A stretch of 64,000 bases of DNA, from contig CAZUGV010000002.1 in the NCBI GenBank assembly GCA_964620425.1, positions 186,001-250,000 of the forward strand. The letters run 5' to 3'. This document shows positions 19,080 through 27,761 of the stretch, in pieces (within the stretch, counting starts at the first letter, position 1; each line of letters begins with the position of its first letter). This stretch comes from DASXUG01 sp964620425 (GTDB taxonomy: Bacteria; Pseudomonadota; Gammaproteobacteria; Burkholderiales; Methylophilaceae). Both the position numbers and the translations under genes were made by a program. The notes under the pieces are model-generated. The model was not told where the DNA came from. It saw only the letters and a list, made by a program, of their open reading frames with translations, and searched no databases.

Positions 19080-19537
19080 TGCGTATCTTGGCGATATTTT
19101 GTTTATTGTTTGTTTCAAGCGCCTCAGCGCAAGAGACTTTTGGCAAGCTATTCACCAGCCCAGCTGAACGTGCGAATCTAGAATACTTGCGCAGTATCAC
19201 CAAAGATGTCACCGAAAAAGAAAACCAAAAACAAGTGCAGACAGAAATAATCCCAACGCAAGGTTTGGATGATGTCAATGATGCAACTCCCGCGCCTATC
19301 GCGGTGGAAGGTTTTGTAAAACGTAGCGATGGTAAAAAAGGAACAGTTTGGGTTAATCATGAGGCGATACTGGAAAATACAAAACGTGATGATTTAAGTG
19401 TAGGCAAGCTCGCAAATGATAAAAACGAAGTGGATATTGGCTTGAAAAATGGCAAACACGTTGTCTTAAAAGCAGGTCAGGTTTATGAAATTAGCTCAAA
19501 TAAACGACAAGAAATTGCTAAACCAGCAAACAATTAA
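19079..19537 (+). CDS. Small secreted protein of the pilus operon (MshK-like position)
   Basis: 152 aa from the ATG at 19079, which has GGAGG about ten bases upstream and overlaps the previous stop (TAATG). Signal peptide MRILAIFCLLFVSSASA, then a mostly charged chain with AIEGFVKRSDGKKGTVWVNHEAI-like strands (beta-rich, residues 85-110). It occupies the slot where mshK lies in MSHA clusters and has a PilP/GspC-like small beta-domain feel, but I do not recognise it by sequence. Its 3' end overlaps the next gene by 53 bases. Confidence 0.6.
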   Translation: MRILAIFCLLFVSSASAQETFGKLFTSPAERANLEYLRSITKDVTEKENQKQVQTEIIPTQGLDDVNDATPAPIAVEGFVKRSDGKKGTVWVNHEAILENTKRDDLSVGKLANDKNEVDIGLKNGKHVVLKAGQVYEISSNKRQEIAKPANN

Positions 19538-20786
19538 CACCCGCAAAAAAATAGCAACCCAGCAAGGCGCTGCCTTGATTATTTTTATGCTGGTGTTAAT
19601 GCTCTCGGCAATGACTTACTTTGTTGGTGGGTTGGACACCAAAAGTATTGCTTTAGATAGAGAAAAGCAAACGCAGGCGGCGCTTGCAGAGGCGAAAATT
19701 GCTTTAATAGGCTATGCATTTGGCGTAAGTAATTTGGAAGCTAATTTGGCGACCACATTACCCAACCCCGACATGGGTAATGCCAATGAGTCAAAGAAAG
19801 AGGGTTATCAGGCCTTAAATATAGGGGCTACTGATTTTAATCTCATAGGTAAGTTACCTTGGTACGGCTTAGATTCGCAACCCATTAAAGATGGCTGGGG
19901 TGAGTGTCTTTGGTACGCGGTATCTGGGCGATTTAAGCATAATCCTGACACTGCAGTTTTGAATTGGGACACCCAAGGTCAAATTGATGTCATTGATGAA
20001 AATGGAAATAAAATTGCCACTAATCTTGCCGCATTAGTCATTGCCCCAGGTCCAGTTTTATCAGGACAAAATCGCTCATCTGGGCAGGTGGTTTACCCGC
20101 AATGTGGGGGCAATTATGATGTTAAAAATTACCTCGACACGCCAAACATAAGTAAGGCAATTTCATCGAATGGGGAAAGTGCGGTCAATTACTATGAAGG
20201 CAGTCAAAATAGTGGTATAGCGGCCAGCACCCAAAACAAAACCTTTGTAATGGCAAACAACGCTAACTACAACGACCGATTTGCATTTATAACGGTAGAT
20301 GATATTTTTAATCGAATTATTTTCAGAAAAGATTTTAAAGATGAAATTACTAAACTCCTCAATACCACTTCTTTTAACATTATAGATGATATTACAGGGA
20401 AATTAATTCCCGACCCTCAGGACTCTCAGGGAAAATTAATCACATCAAATTTGGCTTCAGTAACAAAAACGTACCTGAAAGGTAATAATGGAACTGATAG
20501 ATTGCAATGTCCTACAACCGATTATTTTTGCCGAAATTGGATTAGTATGTTTTATGTGAAGGATTATCCAGGCAATTCAGCAAGTGTTAGATTTGTTGAT
20601 ACAACCCCAACTAGCAATCTATCGTGTAGCAGAGTGATAATTTTTGGCGGCAAAAAAAACGCACTGGGTGATTATTTAGATGGGCAAAACAAACTATCAT
20701 TCTATAACTCTGGCACCATTTATGAAGGTAGTCAAAATTTTGACCCAAAAAACCCAACCCAAGATGTGATTAAATGCGTACCGTAA
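19485..20786 (+). CDS. Type IV pseudopilin-like protein (large, PilX-like N terminus)
   Basis: 433 aa. The N-terminal region TQQGAALIIFMLVLMLSAMTYF is a pilin-like hydrophobic helix after a basic leader, resembling PilX/MshP-type minor pilins. Then come AKIALIGYA, LPNPD, GKLPWYGL and DGWGECLWYAV; the same spaced motifs occur in the next gene, so the two look like paralogues. Four or more Cys in the C-terminal half suggest disulfides. The ATG at 19485 lies 53 bases inside the preceding gene; no better start exists. Role: probable minor pseudopilin. Confidence 0.7.
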   Translation: MKLAQINDKKLLNQQTINTRKKIATQQGAALIIFMLVLMLSAMTYFVGGLDTKSIALDREKQTQAALAEAKIALIGYAFGVSNLEANLATTLPNPDMGNANESKKEGYQALNIGATDFNLIGKLPWYGLDSQPIKDGWGECLWYAVSGRFKHNPDTAVLNWDTQGQIDVIDENGNKIATNLAALVIAPGPVLSGQNRSSGQVVYPQCGGNYDVKNYLDTPNISKAISSNGESAVNYYEGSQNSGIAASTQNKTFVMANNANYNDRFAFITVDDIFNRIIFRKDFKDEITKLLNTTSFNIIDDITGKLIPDPQDSQGKLITSNLASVTKTYLKGNNGTDRLQCPTTDYFCRNWISMFYVKDYPGNSASVRFVDTTPTSNLSCSRVIIFGGKKNALGDYLDGQNKLSFYNSGTIYEGSQNFDPKNPTQDVIKCVP

Positions 20787-21448
20787 AAAACAAACTACAA
20801 ACGCATTCAAATGATGACCAAGGTTTTAGCTTGGTCGAAATGGCTATTGTCTTAATTATATTCGGTTTATTTTTAAGCGCGACTTTAATCCCCTTATCAG
20901 TACAAAGAGATTTAAGCGATTACAAAACTGCAAGAGCCGATTTAGAGCAAATTAAAGAAGCCTTATATGGGTACGCGGTTGCAAACGGCAACCTTCCTTG
21001 CCCTGATACTAATGATGATGGCAAGATGAACTCACCTTGTAGTGGTGGAAGTATTCAAGGGAATATTCCATGGGTCGACTTAGGTGTGCCTAGAGTTGAC
21101 CCATGGAATCAGTACTACCGGTATCGTGTAGACCAAGCATTCACAACAACAATAACACTGTCTACCAAGCCAAGTAGCACCACCCCTCTTGCTGTTAAAG
21201 ATAAAGCAATCGGTGGCAACCTACTGGCAAATGGCGTCCCAGCCGTGATTTACAGCTCAGGCAAAAATGGTGCTATTCAAGTGCCTAAATCATCAGATGA
21301 TGAGATTGAAAATACCGCTGTTATCTCGAGCAAATATGATAACAATTTTGTCAGTCACGAAATTACAACAGATTTTGATGATGTGGTGGTTTGGCTATCT
21401 TCAAGCATCTTATTTAATCGCATGGTCAGCGCACAGAAGTTACCTTAA
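20774..21448 (+). CDS. Type IV prepilin-like protein
   Basis: 224 aa. Classical class III prepilin signal: basic leader ending QG, then FSLVEMAIVLIIFGLFLSATLIPL with Glu at +5 of the mature chain, so cleavage by a PilD-type peptidase (none in this window) is expected after Gly17. The mature part carries KEALYGYAVANGNLPCPD and NIPWVDLGVPRVDPWNQYYRYRV, matching the preceding gene. It overlaps that gene by 13 bases, and its TAA overlaps the moeB ATG (TAATG). Confidence 0.8.
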   Translation: MRTVKNKLQTHSNDDQGFSLVEMAIVLIIFGLFLSATLIPLSVQRDLSDYKTARADLEQIKEALYGYAVANGNLPCPDTNDDGKMNSPCSGGSIQGNIPWVDLGVPRVDPWNQYYRYRVDQAFTTTITLSTKPSSTTPLAVKDKAIGGNLLANGVPAVIYSSGKNGAIQVPKSSDDEIENTAVISSKYDNNFVSHEITTDFDDVVVWLSSSILFNRMVSAQKLP

Positions 21449-22194
21449 TGAACGACAACCAACTCCTACGCTATAGCCGTCATATCCTACTCCCGCAAAT
21501 TGCATATGAAGGGCAAGAAAAGCTCACGCAAAACCACGCGCTGATTGTTGGCGCAGGTGGCTTAGGTTCGCCTGTCGCCCTATATTTAGCAGCTGGTGGC
21601 GTGGGTACGTTGACGATTTGCGATTTTGATACGGTGGATTTAACCAATTTACAGCGGCAAATTATTCACACTACGGCTTCGGTTGGGGTCAATAAGGCTT
21701 TATCTGCACAGCGGGCTATCCATGCGATTAACCCAGATATTACCGTGAATACCGTGCAGCAAAAATCGACTGTGGAATCATTTACCGAGCTAGCCAAACA
21801 AGCCGATGTGGTGATTGATTGTTCGGATAATTTTGCCACGCGTTACACTTTAAACCGCATTTGTTTCCAGCTCAAAAAACCGTTGGTTTCGGGCGCAGCG
21901 ATTGGGTTTGATGGGCAAATTACGGTGTTTGATTTCCGCAGTGAAACCAGCCCGTGTTATCACTGTTTGTTCCCCGATGATGGCTCAGAAACTGAAATGC
22001 GTTGCGCCGAAAATGGCGTGTTTTCGCCGCTCGTTGGCATGATAGGCACTGCGCAAGCGGCTGAAGCGATGAAGTTGTTAATGGGCATCGGCACGAGCTT
22101 GCAGGGGCGATTGCTGTTGCTTGATTCACTCAGTATGGAGTGGCGTAGTATCAAGCTGAGTCGTGACCCAGCTTGTGCAGTCTGTTCTATCTAA
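21448..22194 (+). CDS. moeB: Molybdopterin-synthase adenylyltransferase / ThiF-family E1-like protein
   Basis: 248 aa E1-like enzyme that adenylates the C terminus of MoaD (or ThiS) for sulfur transfer in molybdopterin or thiamine synthesis. Features: RYSRHILLPQ opening, nucleotide loop GAGGLGSPVALYLA, DFDTVDLTNLQRQI, conserved DCSDNF, and CxxC pairs CYHC and CAVC for zinc. No rhodanese domain is attached. The TAATG overlap with a prepilin gene makes it the last gene of the pilus operon; it converges with the stomatin gene 13 bases away. Confidence 0.9.
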   Translation: MNDNQLLRYSRHILLPQIAYEGQEKLTQNHALIVGAGGLGSPVALYLAAGGVGTLTICDFDTVDLTNLQRQIIHTTASVGVNKALSAQRAIHAINPDITVNTVQQKSTVESFTELAKQADVVIDCSDNFATRYTLNRICFQLKKPLVSGAAIGFDGQITVFDFRSETSPCYHCLFPDDGSETEMRCAENGVFSPLVGMIGTAQAAEAMKLLMGIGTSLQGRLLLLDSLSMEWRSIKLSRDPACAVCSI

Positions 22195-22206
22195 CGTTTA
22201 GTTTAA

Positions 22207-23052
22207 TTATTTTCCCGCGCCGATTAAGTTCTTCACCGCGCTCACTACATCCCCAGGCAATACCACCAATTTGCTGTTCTGCGATTCCGACATTTTGTGC
22301 ATGGCTTGAATATAGCGATCGCCCAATAAAAACGTGGCGGAACTGTTGTTTTCTTTGACAGCATCTGCAATTAAACGAATTGATTCTGCGGATGCTTTTG
22401 CCGCCACTTCTTGCGCTTCCGCATCTTTACGGGCGGCTTCTAAACGCGCCTCTGCATTTAAAATAAGCGATTGTTTTTCGCCTTCTGCACGGGTCACAAC
22501 CGCTACACGCTCACGCTCGGCACTGGCTTGTTGTTCCATCGCGTGTTGCATATTGGCGGATGGCTTAATGTCTTGAATCTCAACCGATTTTACCGTCAAA
22601 CCCCAATCTGCCGCTTCATCTGCCACCGCAGTTTTAAGCTCGGCTTTGATGCGGTCACGTGAGGTGAGGGCGTGGTTTAAATCCATGCCGCCGATAATCG
22701 AACGCAAGCTGGTTTGCACCATATTGCGCATCGCTTCGCTAAAGTTATCAATGCCATACACGGCGCGCTCGATATTCGTCACCTTCATAAACGCGACTGC
22801 GTTGGCGAGAATCACCGCATTGTCACGGGTAATCACTTCTTGCTCGGGGATTTCCAAAATAATGTCTTTGGTCGTCACTTTGTAGCTTACTTTGCTAAAA
22901 ATTGGGTTAATCACATGCAAACCTGGGGTGAGTACGCCAGCAAATTTACCAAGGCGCTCCACCACCCACTCCTCACCTTGCGGCACAATGCGTATACCTT
23001 TGACGGCTAAAACCGCAATCACCGCGACTAAAAATATTGAAAATTCAAACAT
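22207..23052 (-). CDS. SPFH/stomatin-like membrane protein (QmcA/HflKC family)
   Basis: 281 aa from MFEFSIFLVAVIAVLAV. One N-terminal membrane segment is followed by the SPFH domain (GIRIVPQGEEWVVERLGKFAGVLTPGLH, FKVT.IERAVYGI region) and a C-terminal Ala/Glu-rich coiled coil (AERERVAVVTRAEGEKQS). The frame stays open upstream through a palindromic repeat to 23157, but the family N terminus is at 23052. It follows an NfeD-like gene on the same strand, the usual stomatin-NfeD pairing, thought to organise membrane microdomains. Confidence 0.92.
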   Translation of the reverse strand: MFEFSIFLVAVIAVLAVKGIRIVPQGEEWVVERLGKFAGVLTPGLHVINPIFSKVSYKVTTKDIILEIPEQEVITRDNAVILANAVAFMKVTNIERAVYGIDNFSEAMRNMVQTSLRSIIGGMDLNHALTSRDRIKAELKTAVADEAADWGLTVKSVEIQDIKPSANMQHAMEQQASAERERVAVVTRAEGEKQSLILNAEARLEAARKDAEAQEVAAKASAESIRLIADAVKENNSSATFLLGDRYIQAMHKMSESQNSKLVVLPGDVVSAVKNLIGAGK

Positions 23053-23080
23053 AGGGTACCCTCTTTTTAAATGTGATTTT

Positions 23081-23227
23081 AAGGAAACACGGAATAAGTG
23101 TCTACGCGTGCGAATTGCTTCGTTGCGCGGTACTCGCAACCTCGCTGTATACCGCATACTATCTCGGTTTCTGCGTTCCGTGCGCCTCGCACTTCATCAC
23201 GCTCAACGACTTATTCCGTGTTTCCTT
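23081..23227. repeat. Palindromic intergenic repeat, copy A
   Basis: 147 bp element bounded by a perfect 19 bp inverted repeat: AAGGAAACACGGAATAAGT at 23081-23099 and its complement at 23209-23227. Inner arms GCGTG (23106-23110) and CACGC (23198-23202) also pair. A closely similar copy lies at 26934-27076. It fills the gap between the NfeD-like gene (whose stop overlaps the right end by two bases) and the stomatin gene, so it is transcribed between them. Confidence 0.9.
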
Positions 23228-23672
23228 AATTAGTGTGACGTTTAACTCTAAGTGCATTGCCTTCAATCGCAACGATGACGGCATCCGCGCCAATTTCAAG
23301 GTTCTCATCCGCAATCGCCGCCCATTCGCGGCTACCCATCACGCCTTGTGGAAATTGAATTTTGCCGTTTTGTTTGGGAGTAACTGCTTCGCTAATCGTG
23401 CCGACGCGACCAATTTCATCACCTTTGGATTGTCCTACACGTAAATCGCCATCCTCTTTTTTGAAAAACTGATGCCAAGTGAGAATTAAAATCAGTGACG
23501 ATAAAGCGAATATAAATACTTGAGCAGTCACACTGATGGTCGGCACTAACCATACGATCAAAGCGACCAATAACGCGGCAAGCCCAAACCAAAACAGATA
23601 AAAAGTCGCTGATGCCATTTCTGCACCCAGCAACACCAACCCTAAAATAGCCCAAAGCCACATTGCATCCAT
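23226..23672 (-). CDS. NfeD-family membrane protein
   Basis: 148 aa. Three hydrophobic segments (WLWAILGLVLLGAEMASATFYLFWFGLAALLVALIVWLV split in two helices, then VTAQVFIFALSSLILILTW) precede a small C-terminal OB-fold (GRVGTISEAVTPKQNGKIQF ... GADAVIVAIEGNALRVK). This is the short NfeD1b type that accompanies stomatins. Translation ends inside the palindromic repeat that separates it from the stomatin gene. Confidence 0.88.
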   Translation of the reverse strand: MDAMWLWAILGLVLLGAEMASATFYLFWFGLAALLVALIVWLVPTISVTAQVFIFALSSLILILTWHQFFKKEDGDLRVGQSKGDEIGRVGTISEAVTPKQNGKIQFPQGVMGSREWAAIADENLEIGADAVIVAIEGNALRVKRHTN

Positions 23673-23785
23673 AATCCACCTTGTTGCGTATTAAATCAAT
23701 CAACAGTTTACTCGTTCTGAGGTTAAAGTCTATCTTGCTACCTGTGGTAAAATCACGCGATATTAAACCAACTACGCAGAAACCT

Positions 23786-26707
23786 ATGCAAGCACCGCAA
23801 AACGATTTATCCAAAGCCTTTGACCCGAAAACCATAGAAAACAAATGGTACGCATTTTGGGAGAATAAAGGCTATTACGCCGCAGGCCTTAACCCAGAAG
23901 TTAAAGAAAACTTCTGTATTTTGCTGCCCCCGCCCAACGTTACTGGCACACTGCATATGGGCCACGGCTTTAACCAAACCCTGATGGATACGCTGACCCG
24001 CTACCACCGTATGCGCGGCGATAACACGCTGTGGCAACCAGGTACTGACCATGCGGGTATTGCCACGCAAATTGTGGTGGAGCGCCAATTGGATGCACAA
24101 GGCGTATCACGTCATGATTTAGGCCGCGAAAAATTCCTAGAAAAAGTGTGGGAATGGAAAGAATACTCAGGCGGCACGATTACCAAACAAATGCGCCGTT
24201 TAGGTACATCACCCGATTGGAGCCGCGAGCGCTTTACCATGGATGCAGGCCTCAACAAAGTAGTCACCGAAAGCTTTGTGCGCCTCTACAACGAAGGCCT
24301 GATTTACCGTGGCAAACGCTTGGTGAATTGGGATGTGAAGTTAGGCACAGCCGTATCAGATTTAGAAGTGGTGCAAGAGGAAGAAGATGGCTCAATGTGG
24401 CACATCAACTATCCACTTGCTGATGCCTCAGGCCATTTAACCGTAGCGACCACACGTCCAGAAACCATGCTGGGTGACGTGGCGGTGATGGTGCACCCTG
24501 AAGATGAACGCTATGCGCACTTGATTGGTAAAAACGTTAAGCTGCCTCTGTGCAACCGCGAAATCCCGATTATTGCCGACGATTATGTGGATAAAGAATT
24601 TGGCACTGGCGTGGTGAAAGTAACGCCTGCGCATGACTTTAATGACTATGCAGTTGGGCAGCGCCATGAGTTGCCGATGTTTAGTGTGATCACCCTAGAT
24701 GGGAAAATAGGATTAGGTTACGACAAAGCTAATCAAGATGTATTAATGAGAAATAGTTCATCTTTCAATTACTTAACAGCTAAAGATGGTGACTCAATTA
24801 GCAGAAACTTTAGCGAAATATTACCCAAAAAATACTTAGGTCTAGACCGTTTCGAAGCTCGTAAGCAAATCGTTGCTGACCTCGAAGACCAAAGCTATTT
24901 AGTCAAAACCGAAAAACATAAATTGAAAGTCCCACGCGGCGACCGTACTGGTGTAGTGATTGAGCCTATGCTCACCGACCAATGGTTTGTGGCGATGAGC
25001 AAACCCGCTGCCGACGGCAAAAGCATTACTGAAAAAGCGCTGGAAGTGGTTGCCAATGGTGAAATCAAGTTTTACCCAGAAAACTGGGTGAACACTTACA
25101 ACCAATGGCTGAATAATATTCAAGATTGGTGTATCTCGCGTCAATTGTGGTGGGGGCATCAAATCCCCGCTTGGTATGGAGATGATGGTCGTTACTATGT
25201 TGCCCATGATGAAGCAGAAGCTAAAGCACAGGCGGCAGAAAAAGGCTATACAGGTAATCTGAGACGCGATAATGACGTTTTAGATACTTGGTATTCATCT
25301 GCCTTATGGCCGTTCTCTACCCTCGACTGGACAGGTGACGAGGCGATAGATGCACAAAACCAAGCACTTCAACAGTTCTTGCCTTCTTCTGTGCTGGTGA
25401 CAGGCTTTGATATTATTTTCTTCTGGGTAGCGCGTATGGTCATGATGACCAAGCACATCACAGGCAAAATTCCGTTTAAGCATGTGTACGTTCATGGTTT
25501 GATCCGCGATGCCGAGGGGCAGAAAATGTCGAAATCTAAGGGCAATGTGCTGGATCCGATTGATTTGATTGATGGCATCGGGCTGGACGATTTAATCAAA
25601 AAACGCACCACGGGTTTGATGAAACCAGATGATGCGCCAAAAATCGAAAAGCGCACGCGTAAAGAGTTCCCCGAGGGCATCTCGGCTTATGGTACGGATG
25701 CTTTGCGCTTTACCTTTGCCAGCTTGGCTTCGCCTGGGCGCGATATTAAATTTGATTTGCAACGTTGCGAAGGCTATCGAAATTTCTGTAACAAGCTATG
25801 GAACGCCACGCGCTTTGTGTTGATGAACACAGAAGGCCAAGATAATGGCTTTGGTATAGAAAACTGTGAAGCTGGCGGGCGCAAATTCAGCCAAGCCGAC
25901 CGCTGGATAGTTAGCTTATTGCAACGTGTGGAAGCGGATGTTGAAAAAGCATTTGAAGACTACCGCTTTGACCTTGCCGCGAAAGCCATTTACGAATTTG
26001 TGTGGGATCAATACTGCGATTGGTATTTGGAAATCGCCAAAGTGCAAATTCAAAATGGCGACGCCGCCGAGCAACGCGCAACGCGCCGCACTTTGTTGCG
26101 TGTGCTTGAGACCATATTACGTTTAGCGCACCCGATTATTCCGTTTATTACCGAAGAAATCTGGCAAACGATAGGCCCGATGACTGAGCGCACAGGTGCG
26201 AGCATCATGCTCGAAGCGTATCCAAAAGCCGAGCCTAAGAAGATAGATGAAACCGCCGAAGCTTGGGTTGCACTACTCAAAACTGCGGTGGACGGATGTC
26301 GTAGCTTGCGTGGTGAAATGGGTATTTCGCCCGCCAGCCGTGTGCCGTTGATTGCCGCTGGTGATACTGAGCAACTCGCCATATATGCGCCTTATTTAAA
26401 AGCGCTTGCCAAGCTTGAAGACGTGGCGATTGTAGCGGAGTTGCCAGAAGCCGATGCACCTGTGATGTTGGCTGGCGACTTTAAATTGATGCTTAAAGTT
26501 GAGATTGATGTGGCTGCGGAAAAAGAACGTCTAGGCAAAGAAATCGCCCGTCTAACAGGCGAAATCGCAAAAGCCAACGGCAAACTCAGCAATGAGAGTT
26601 TTGTTGCGCGTGCCCCAGCGGCTGTTGTTGAGCAAGAGAAAGCGCGTGTGGCTGAGTTTTCTGCAAACCTAGAAAAACTGCAAGCGCAATTGAGTAAGTT
26701 AAAATAA
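23786..26707 (+). CDS. valS: Valyl-tRNA synthetase
   Basis: Class I synthetase charging tRNA-Val; cytoplasmic. 973 aa from the ATG at 23786 (MQAPQNDLSKAFDPKTIENKWYAFWE); upstream in-frame codons to 23681 are not family sequence. Visible: HIGH motif in PPPNVTGTLHMGHGFNQ (~residue 56), editing domain TTRPETMLGDVAVMVHP, KMSKS in GQKMSKSKGNVLDPID (~579), tRNA-binding helices and a C-terminal coiled-coil (EKERLGKEIARLTGEIAKANGKL). All catalytic motifs are intact. Confidence 0.97.
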   Translation: MQAPQNDLSKAFDPKTIENKWYAFWENKGYYAAGLNPEVKENFCILLPPPNVTGTLHMGHGFNQTLMDTLTRYHRMRGDNTLWQPGTDHAGIATQIVVERQLDAQGVSRHDLGREKFLEKVWEWKEYSGGTITKQMRRLGTSPDWSRERFTMDAGLNKVVTESFVRLYNEGLIYRGKRLVNWDVKLGTAVSDLEVVQEEEDGSMWHINYPLADASGHLTVATTRPETMLGDVAVMVHPEDERYAHLIGKNVKLPLCNREIPIIADDYVDKEFGTGVVKVTPAHDFNDYAVGQRHELPMFSVITLDGKIGLGYDKANQDVLMRNSSSFNYLTAKDGDSISRNFSEILPKKYLGLDRFEARKQIVADLEDQSYLVKTEKHKLKVPRGDRTGVVIEPMLTDQWFVAMSKPAADGKSITEKALEVVANGEIKFYPENWVNTYNQWLNNIQDWCISRQLWWGHQIPAWYGDDGRYYVAHDEAEAKAQAAEKGYTGNLRRDNDVLDTWYSSALWPFSTLDWTGDEAIDAQNQALQQFLPSSVLVTGFDIIFFWVARMVMMTKHITGKIPFKHVYVHGLIRDAEGQKMSKSKGNVLDPIDLIDGIGLDDLIKKRTTGLMKPDDAPKIEKRTRKEFPEGISAYGTDALRFTFASLASPGRDIKFDLQRCEGYRNFCNKLWNATRFVLMNTEGQDNGFGIENCEAGGRKFSQADRWIVSLLQRVEADVEKAFEDYRFDLAAKAIYEFVWDQYCDWYLEIAKVQIQNGDAAEQRATRRTLLRVLETILRLAHPIIPFITEEIWQTIGPMTERTGASIMLEAYPKAEPKKIDETAEAWVALLKTAVDGCRSLRGEMGISPASRVPLIAAGDTEQLAIYAPYLKALAKLEDVAIVAELPEADAPVMLAGDFKLMLKVEIDVAAEKERLGKEIARLTGEIAKANGKLSNESFVARAPAAVVEQEKARVAEFSANLEKLQAQLSKLK

Positions 26708-26726
26708 AAACATCTCACTAGTTAAA

Positions 26727-26933
26727 ATGAGCGATTCTGATTTAGACAATGAAGTGATGTGTAATTGCAGCGGCACCAAGCGTGGTGAAATTAAGCGGCT
26801 TTTTCTTCAGGGTTTGGATCAGGACGCCATTTCAAGAAAAACTGGCGCACTTTCAGGCTGTGGCGGTTGTGAGTGGGAGGTTTGGGAGCTGTTACACAAT
26901 TTGAGTGAACAGCAAGGTAATCAATCCCCTTAA
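26727..26933 (+). CDS. BFD-like [2Fe-2S]-binding protein
   Basis: 68 aa. Four cysteines in the BFD/(bacterioferritin-associated ferredoxin) pattern: C12-x-C14 and C45-x2-C48 (LSGCGGCEWEV). Such domains bind a [2Fe-2S] cluster; in Bfd the cluster donates electrons to bacterioferritin for iron release. No bacterioferritin is nearby, so partner and role are unknown. It lies 19 bases after valS, and its stop is adjacent to palindromic repeat copy B. Confidence 0.7.
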   Translation: MSDSDLDNEVMCNCSGTKRGEIKRLFLQGLDQDAISRKTGALSGCGGCEWEVWELLHNLSEQQGNQSP

Positions 26934-27076
26934 GGATTCACGGAATAAGTCTCTGCGCGAGCGAATTGCTTCGTTGCGCGGTACTCGTAACCTCGCTGTA
27001 TCATACATACTATCTCGGTTTCTGCGTTCCGTGCGCCTCGCTCTTCATCTCGCTCAACCACTTATTCCGTGAATCC
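26934..27076. repeat. Palindromic intergenic repeat, copy B
   Basis: 143 bp element with a perfect 17 bp terminal inverted repeat, GGATTCACGGAATAAGT (26934-26950) and its complement (27060-27076). Most of the core is identical to copy A. Where the arms differ (AAAC here ATTC; GCGTG here GCGAG at 26957-26961), the opposite arm changes to match (CTCGC at 27049-27053). Position between convergent genes. Confidence 0.9.
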
Positions 27077-27095
27077 CTAAATAAACCCATGGCGC

Positions 27096-27350
27096 TTATT
27101 CTGCCCGCTTGCGAATAAAAAACACATATTCTGTTGGGTCGACGCTATTCACTTCTTCAAACGAAAGCATTTCATGCCCTGTTTGTTTGCAAAAAGCTTG
27201 AAAATCTTTAACAGCACCCGCATCGGTTGCCACAATTTTAAGCACTTGTAACGGAGCTAATGCGGCAATACCTTTCTTGCAGCGTAAAATTGGTAGCGGA
27301 CATTTCAAGCCGCGAGCATCTAGTTCTTGATCAAATTGCATATTGAACAT
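27096..27350 (-). CDS. TusA/SirA-like sulfur carrier protein
   Basis: 84 aa two-layer alpha/beta protein with the TusA signature DARGLKCPLPILRCKKGI; Cys17 is the expected persulfide-carrying residue. TusA-type proteins relay sulfur to tRNA thiolation or cofactor synthesis. ATG at 27350 taken; the ATG at 27341 is also possible. It lies 11 bases downstream of a rhodanese gene, so the two probably form a small sulfur-transfer operon. Confidence 0.88.
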   Translation of the reverse strand: MFNMQFDQELDARGLKCPLPILRCKKGIAALAPLQVLKIVATDAGAVKDFQAFCKQTGHEMLSFEEVNSVDPTEYVFFIRKRAE

Positions 27351-27361
27351 CGCCGTTTTAA

Positions 27362-27688
27362 TTACGATTTTGCGACAAAATTGTAGCCTTCACGCGCCCA
27401 AGCCAGAATGCCACCACGTAAGTTGTAAAGCTTTTCAAAGCCTACATTGGCAAGAAATGCTGCAGCATGACCAGAGCGAATGCCGCTGTGGCAATAAATA
27501 CTCATGGGTTTATCAGCATCCAACTGAGTAACCTCATTAGGCAATAAGCTTAATGGGATATGGATTGCCCCCTGAATAATGCCTCTAGCTACCTCATCAT
27601 CATTTCGCACGTCTAATAATGTAATTGCTTGATTGCTTGCCATAATTTCAGCTAGTTGGGCTGCGTCAATGTCTTGATAGGGGGTCAT
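27362..27688 (-). CDS. Single-domain rhodanese-like protein
   Basis: 108 aa, one rhodanese domain. Contains LLDVRNDDEVARGIIQGAIHIPL and the active-site loop YCHSGIRS with Cys66 as probable persulfide carrier (GlpE-like). No signal peptide, so cytoplasmic. Upstream gene of the rhodanese-TusA pair; a sulfur hand-over between them is inferred from adjacency. Confidence 0.88.
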   Translation of the reverse strand: MTPYQDIDAAQLAEIMASNQAITLLDVRNDDEVARGIIQGAIHIPLSLLPNEVTQLDADKPMSIYCHSGIRSGHAAAFLANVGFEKLYNLRGGILAWAREGYNFVAKS

Positions 27689-27761
27689 AAGTCACCAGAG
27701 TGGAATGAGTTTGAATGAATTCGGTAATTGAAAACGATTATAGCAAGTTTTATTGGTGTAT

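Noticed and set aside
23053..23157. In-frame N-terminal extension of the stomatin-like protein
   Set aside because: The added residues come from the palindromic repeat; the family N terminus MFEFSIFL begins at 23052.
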